Source of the DNA: Heterohyrax brucei
Taxonomy: Eukaryota; Chordata; Mammalia; Hyracoidea; Procaviidae
Length of the DNA: 64,000 bases
Direction: 5' to 3'
Assembly: GCA_028571685.1 (NCBI GenBank)
Contig: CM053146.1
Coordinates: forward strand, 111,141,431 to 111,205,430
Shown: positions 59,396-64,000 of the stretch, piece after piece
Layout: the number at the start of each line of letters is the position of its first letter
How positions within the stretch are numbered: the first letter of the stretch is position 1
The notes under the pieces: generated by a model
What the model was told of the DNA's origin: nothing
Databases searched by the model: none
Seen by the model: the letters and a program-made list of their open reading frames with translations, nothing else
Translations under genes and position numbers: made by a program

Positions 59396-59995
59396 CTGAT
59401 ATCTTAGGCACTAGCAAACTGAAATGGACTGGCACTGGCCATTTTGAATTGGTCAATGATGTGGTCTACTTTGCCAGGAATGACAACTTGGAGAAGAATG
59501 GCACTGTGTTTGTCATCAAAGTGGACATGTCAAGATCTTTCCTTAAGTACAAAGCCATCAGTGGCAAGATAATATCCACACATCTCCAAAGAAGAGCAGT
59601 TAATATAACTGTTACTCTGATTTACACACCAGCCACTAAGGCCAAGGAAATTAATGACTTTGAATTATTCAGTTGAAGAATATTGAATATACCATGGATT
59701 GCCAAAACAACAAACTGGTCTTAGAAGAAGCACAGCCAGAATGTTTCTTAAAAGCAAAGATGACAACATTTAATTTTACATACTTTGGACATATTATCAG
59801 GAAGGACCAGTCCCTGGAGAAGGACATCAGGCTTGGTAGACAGTCAGCAGAAGAGAGCAAGACCTTCAAGAGATGGATTGACAAAGTAGTAGCAACAATG
59901 GGCTCACTGACTGTCAGGATGGCGTACAGGAGGGCAGTGTCTGTTGTACACAGGGTAGGAGTTAGGATCAACTCAGCAGCACTTAACAACAACCA
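59396..59995 (+). mobile_element. Internally deleted RTE-type LINE
   Basis: Two RTE parts joined directly: the endonuclease region (gcactagcaaactgaaatgg to gccactaaggccaaggaa, to about 59650) and the 3' terminal region (gaatattgaatataccatgg onward, to the cttaacaacaac tail). The linker and RT are missing. Compared with the 15.2-kb copy, about 3 kb of element sequence is absent. Confidence 0.85.
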
Positions 59996-60389
59996 CATCT
60001 GGGACTACTGCTTCAAGGCAAAGAGATGATATCATCACTTTCTTCCTGTTGTAAGATTCTGTGGTTTCTTTGGCTACTAAAGTTGGCTGGGTTGCAGATT
60101 TATTTCAAAGCTGAAAAGCAAAATGCTTTCAGATGAAAGGCAAGAAGAAAATACTCCCCAAGGTGTCTGCTTTAGCACCCATGAAGCCTAATAGATGCCA
60201 TTATTATTGATATGGAAAAGCAAAGTAAATTTGTATAAACGATGTATACCACTAGCACTAACTTGTGGCTGCAGTTATGAAATGAGAACCTTAACTATGC
60301 CTGGTTTTGCTAAATCCCATGGTCGCCACACTGTTTGTGGTTGTGCACCTCTGAATGAAGACAGCGGCCTCTCTGATGTATAGTTTCTT

Positions 60390-60564
60390 GCACTGAAAAG
60401 GGAAAACTGCTGAAGTCATGAAGCTGCTCCAAGGCAGAGCCCTCATGTGATTCATGTGAAAGCTCCAGCATCGCTGACCCCTGGCTAAAAGGGAGGGATC
60501 AAGGACGGGAGAGGCAGAGAAGGAGAGGCTCAAGTGTGGATTTTATCCTCAGACCTAGAAGATT
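60390..60564 (+). promoter_or_regulatory. CDK15: Presumed CDK15 5' UTR / proximal promoter
   Basis: Purine-rich, repeat-free sequence immediately before the CDK15 start codon (gggagaggcagagaagg around 60507-60523). No CpG island and no convincing TATA box, unlike the ALS2 promoter. The assignment rests on position only. Confidence 0.4.
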
Positions 60565-60687
60565 ATGGGTCAGGAGCTGTGTGCAAAGACTCTACAGCCT
60601 GGCTGCAGCTGCTGTCATTGTTCCGAGAGAGGCGAGGCACACAGCTGTCAGAGGACTCAGCCTGTGACGATGGAGGCTGCGGTCGAG
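60565..60687 (+). CDS. CDK15: CDK15 coding exon 1 (codons 1-41)
   Basis: The frame opens MGQELCAKTLQPGCSCCHCS and continues through ERGEAHSCQRTQPVTMEAAVE, closely matching the N terminus of human CDK15 (also called PFTK2/ALS2CR7), including the cysteine-rich CSCCHC patch. The donor gag/gtatct has its GT at 60688-60689 and the exon ends in phase 0. CDK15 is a PFTAIRE-type cyclin-dependent kinase related to CDK14; this N-terminal tail precedes the kinase domain. The start codon is chosen by homology; a different frame also opens upstream but is not related. The gene is head to head with ALS2, about 30 kb from its CpG island, the same neighbourhood as in human. Confidence 0.95.
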
Positions 60688-60689
60688 GT

Positions 60690-61376
60690 ATCTGTATCCC
60701 TGGCAGGAGAGTCTTTATTGATAAACCAAAGACTTCAGAGACTCCCTTTCTATAGTAGGGTCTGATTTTTCTGCAGTAGGTCTAAATCAATATAAAGAAA
60801 ATTCTGTTAAAGTCACAGAGGATTTATGGCTGCTGTTACAATACTGGGAGATATAAATTGAGGGAAAAATAATCCTGTGCTTCAGGCTGCATGCAAGTCA
60901 CTTGCCTTAAAATAGGGAAAGTCATTATTCTCCTACAATTGCAGAGATGTTCAATTGCAGAACTGAATCTCAAAACGCAAGCTGCAGCGTTGGTATGCTG
61001 CAGGTTCCAAATTTTAAGAATTAGCTCATCATCCCGAGCAATACTGTCTGAAAGATTATTCCCTTAAAGAGATAAAGTTAATGTATATAATAAATAAATA
61101 AAGCCTGAGTTAGGAAGAAAAAAATTGGAAAACATCCATCTAAGAGATTAAGGTTAACCCAAGTATCAAAAACGTAGTTTTAAGTAAGGAAAGAATGCTG
61201 CATCTCAGCAGTAGAAACCACTATGATTTTTTTTAGGAACCTGGCTTTTAGGAAAAGTACTTTTGGGGGAGGTAGAAAACTTAGAAAATGTGTGAAGAAT
61301 GAAAATCAGGCGAATAAAAAATGATGTATGCGTAAATTTTATTTCTGCACTTTTTGTTGTTGTTGTTTTTCTGTAG
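60690..61376 (+). other. CDK15: CDK15 intron 1
   Basis: A short intron (about 690 bp) without a recognisable transposon. An (A/T)-rich stretch with aataaataaataaa lies near 61,090 and (ttg)n just before the acceptor. Confidence 0.85.
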
Positions 61377-61529
61377 CTAACAGACCTAAAAGAAGAACCT
61401 TCATGTTCCATGACTTCATTTCACCCCAGGGGACTTCAAGCTGTTCATGCCCGAAAGTTTAAGAGTAAAAGGCCACGGAGCAACAGCGATTCTTTTCAGG
61501 AAGAGGATCTGAAGCAGAGTTTGCAGTGG
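61377..61529 (+). CDS. CDK15: CDK15 coding exon 2 (codons 42-92)
   Basis: 153 nt, phase 0 to phase 0. The acceptor is tttttctgtag (AG at 61375-61376) after a (ttg)n/T-rich tract, and the donor is cagtgg/gtgagt (GT at 61530-61531). It encodes LTDLKEEPSCSMTSFHPRGL, then a basic segment with KFKSKRPRSNSDSF and an acidic QEEDLKQSLQW end. The Arg/Ser segment resembles the regulatory phosphoserine regions found N-terminal to PCTAIRE/PFTAIRE kinases. Relative to human CDK15 as I recall it, there is one extra residue after LTDLKE. Confidence 0.95.
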
Positions 61530-61731
61530 GTGAGTGAGCAGCTGATGTTGACCCTGAAGAACTGAATGTGTGCTTGTCTAAAGCAGCTGGCTCTTCCAGG
61601 GCAGTTACGGCCGTGCCTTCCCAAGCACACTCAGGGTTGCTCTCTAATTTCCTCAGGGGGAAATGTCAGCACTAAAATATGTGCCCTTTATCTCTTCTCC
61701 ACCTCCCACCTGTCCCACTCCCCTTAAGCAG

Positions 61732-61826
61732 AGGAAGAGTCACCCTTTTGGGGCAGCCTCATCTTACCTGAACTTGGAGAAGCTGGGTGAAGGCTCTTAT
61801 GCTACAGTTTACAAGGGGATTAGCAG
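61732..61826 (+). CDS. CDK15: CDK15 coding exon 3: start of kinase domain (codons 93 on)
   Basis: 95 nt. The acceptor is cttaagcag (AG at 61730-61731) and the donor is agcag/gtgagt (GT at 61827-61828). It begins RKSHPFGAASSYLNLEKLG and contains the glycine-rich ATP-binding loop GEGSYATVYKG at about residues 111-121, the hallmark of subdomain I of CDK-type kinases. Two bases remain for a split Arg codon completed in the next exon, which is beyond the window. The catalytic Lys, the cyclin-binding helix and the rest of the kinase are therefore not present here. Confidence 0.96.
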
Positions 61827-62032
61827 GTGAGTGACTCAGAGCTGGGAGAGACTTTACAGATGAGTGTCCCACCCCCTCATTTTACTGTTTAAAGCTAAAC
61901 AAGGCATCCAGGTCCGTGTGAGACAAGGTGGACAACGGGAAGAGACATGATGACTTACAGAGCATTGAAAGAAAAACAATCTGCCCTGACCCTGCTAAAT
62001 CAGCCCCTATAATGTTTGCAGCCTCTCTTCTC

Positions 62033-62150
62033 TACCCTGGTGGCATAGCGGTTAAGTGCTGTGGTTGCAGCTCAGAAGGTCAGCAGTTCAAATCCACCAG
62101 GCACTCCTTGGAAACTCCATGGTGCGGGTCTACTCTGTCCTAGAGTAGGT
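62033..62150 (+). mobile_element. AfroSINE 5' half, sense
   Basis: ccctggtggcatagcggtt start, agcagttcaaatcc B-box region; joins the RTE-derived element at 62151. Lies in CDK15 intron 3. Confidence 0.85.
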
Positions 62151-62430
62151 CTCCCATGGGGGAGACCTGGGTTCCACCCACTTGTCACTGGAGGCTTGTG
62201 TGTTACTATGATGCTGAACAAGTTTCTGCAGGGCTTCTAGTCTGTGATGGTTTAGGAAGAAAGCCCTGGTGATTTACTTCTGAAAATCAGTCAATGAAAA
62301 CCCTGTAGATCAGAATGGTTTGATCTGCACCCAGTCATGGGAGTGGTACAGGTTGGTGCACTGTTTTATTCCATTGTGAGTACGGTCACCGTGAGTTGAG
62401 GCCACCTTGACAATGGCTAACAACTATTGA
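62151..62430 (+). mobile_element. Non-autonomous RTE-derived element
   Basis: Resembles the 5' leader and 3' end of the RTE family fused together (gatgctgaacaagtttctgc, then ggtacaggttggtgcactg, ending gacaatggctaacaacta). Begins beside a small hairpin at 62146-62165 (ggtctccc, 3-4 nt loop, gggagacc). Confidence 0.65.
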
Positions 62431-62587
62431 TTTGCAGAACAATTACTTCTCTTCAGCCTGGTACTAAGTGCAGTTACAGCATCTCTGTTTTCCATGTCCT
62501 TTCCTAAATCACAGTGACAAACTTGAGTTTTCTACTTCATCCTTTCACTGTGCTGTCATAGAAGAAGCTGATGTTGGTTTCTGTAAA

Positions 62588-62778
62588 GTATAAAACCAAA
62601 CCAAATGCACTTCCACTGAGGCAATTCTAAGGAGCACTGCCCTCTGTGGTTTCCAAGGCCATACGTCTCTACAGAAGCTGACTGTTATATCTTTCTCCTG
62701 TGGAGCGGTGGTTGGTTTGGAACCTCTGTCCTTTTGGTTAGTAACCAATCACTTAACCACTGTATCACCAGGGCTTCC
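62588..62778 (-). mobile_element. AfroSINE, antisense
   Basis: accaaaccaaatgcacttcc start; accactgtatcaccagggct end. Lies in CDK15 intron 3. Confidence 0.9.
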
Positions 62779-63096
62779 CCTCCAAAATAACCAAAAAACG
62801 ATAGATCTTCGGTTTTCTACACTTGGAAAACACACAAAATGGTTGGAGAATAAAAACACTGCATACCAAGAGGCGAACTTTCCACTCTGATAAACTACAA
62901 GCTTTGTTCAACATGTATGAAAGATTCAGGAAATTTGTTGCCTTTTAGCTCAGGTGACTGAAGTCAGGCCTGATTTCTTCAATTTATAAGTTACTCTAGT
63001 GGAAAAAAAATGATTCCATAATGGTAAAAGTTAATTTAAAATATTTAATATAAATATTGTAAGAGTACATATTATATTATCTATCTTAGTAGTTGC

Positions 63097-63117
63097 ATTA
63101 TTTATTTATTTATTTAA
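63097..63117. repeat. (TTTA)n microsatellite
   Basis: Five TTTA units in CDK15 intron 3. Confidence 0.9.
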
Positions 63118-63604
63118 TTGTAACTGTGAAACAGGATTTTGGAGAAATATAATTTTAAATGCCTTATATACACACAAGGTTTAATCCAATTCAACAGACT
63201 ACTCTAGGAACTAAGACTGTAGAAGATTTCTTTCAGAAACTTAGCCTAGTAACAGGATGAAAAATGAATTAGAAATACTTGTCCAAGTGTACAGAGACAC
63301 ATGTAAAAGTATGTTCATTGAAGCAAGATTTATAATAGAAACAACAACAACAAAAAGATTAACAATAGAAAAAATAAAAATAAAAACCTGGTCACAAATA
63401 TCCATTCACAGAGGATTAGGTAAATAATTATCATACAATGAAACAGTATGCATCTAAAGTATGAGCTGGATGAACTAACATGAAAAGATGCCTAATATTT
63501 GAAGAGAATAAAAGAAGTTATAGAACAATGTGCCCTGTGATCTCATTCACAAAAAATTACTCAGATGAATACTTGTATGAATTCTTATGGACATAGAAAA
63601 GCAC

Positions 63605-63710
63605 TGTCAAAGATTGAATTATGTCCCACCAACAATATACGTGTTAATTTGGCTAGGCCGCGATTCCTAGTATTGCGTAGTAGTTCTCTATTTTGATAGT
63701 TATTTCATGT
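63605..63710 (+). mobile_element. MaLR-type LTR 5' fragment, sense
   Basis: tgtcaaagattgaattatgtc start, ttggctaggccgcgattcc; truncated after about 105 bp. Confidence 0.7.
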
Positions 63711-64000
63711 TAAAGAGGACTAGGAAATTGTTGTATTAGAAATAAGGCAAAAATATCAATTATCATTTACTGTTACAGATGAGCATAAACATTTTGCCCA
63801 ATAAAAGAAGACAAAAGACAGTATCATTCTTCTGGATTATAGAATTGTCTACCTAAAAAACCCAAGAGCATTATCTAAGAAACTATTTGAAGTAGTAAGG
63901 AAACGAAAAGGTGATCAGTTACAAAACCAGACATACTTATAAAAAGTTGTCTTATGTATTAGCAATACCACTTAGAATATGTAATAGGACAATCATGGTA

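Larger units (their letters stand above)
61827..64000 (+). other. CDK15: CDK15 intron 3 (partial)
   Basis: Begins at the exon-3 donor and runs off the window. It holds an AfroSINE/RTE-derived composite (62033-62430), an antisense AfroSINE (62588-62778), a TTTA microsatellite (63097-63117) and a truncated MaLR LTR (from about 63605). No further exon was seen. Confidence 0.8.

Overview
This is vertebrate nuclear DNA, almost certainly from an afrotherian mammal and most likely an elephant or close relative. The reasoning: two recognisable mammalian genes are split into exons with GT/AG introns, and the intervening DNA is dominated by AfroSINE copies (tRNA-derived, with the recurring 5' phrase gccctggtggtgca), RTE/BovB-class LINE copies with (aac)n tails, an L1 lineage whose 3' UTR type I associate with elephant, and MaLR/ERVL LTRs of a local type. 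No prokaryotic features, CRISPR arrays, rRNA or functional tRNA genes were seen.

Layout. (1) Positions 1 to about 30,530, minus strand: the 5' part of ALS2 (alsin, a Rab5/Rac guanine-nucleotide exchange factor). Five exons are placed: a non-coding first exon in a CpG island (two candidate donors, 30,452 and 30,044), the start-codon exon (ATG at 11,343-11,341), and coding exons 9,956-9,802, 5,804-4,864 and 1,306-949. Reading phases agree across every junction, giving codons 1-491 of a protein of about 1,650 residues; the rest lies to the left of the window. (2) About 30,800-60,400: an intergenic block that is mostly layered transposons, including an ERVL-type provirus at 47,618-56,398 and a MaLR provirus at 39,514-42,206. 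(3) 60,565 to the end, plus strand: the first three coding exons of CDK15 (PFTAIRE-type cyclin-dependent kinase), up to the glycine-rich ATP loop; the gene continues beyond the window. ALS2 and CDK15 therefore lie head to head, as at human 2q33.

The most unusual structures are not genes. The 3' LTR of the ERVL provirus has been rebuilt by a local rearrangement: it contains an inverted copy of its own 3' end plus flank, followed by a direct copy of sequence lying about 660 bp downstream. A second templated duplication (151 bp, copied 1,085 bp away without indels) sits inside a MaLR LTR in the same provirus. Two mariner-type fold-back elements, several nests datable by target-site duplications (TSDs), and a (GA)n microsatellite forming the polypyrimidine tract of the main ALS2 exon also merit attention. 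I found no convincing new protein-coding system.
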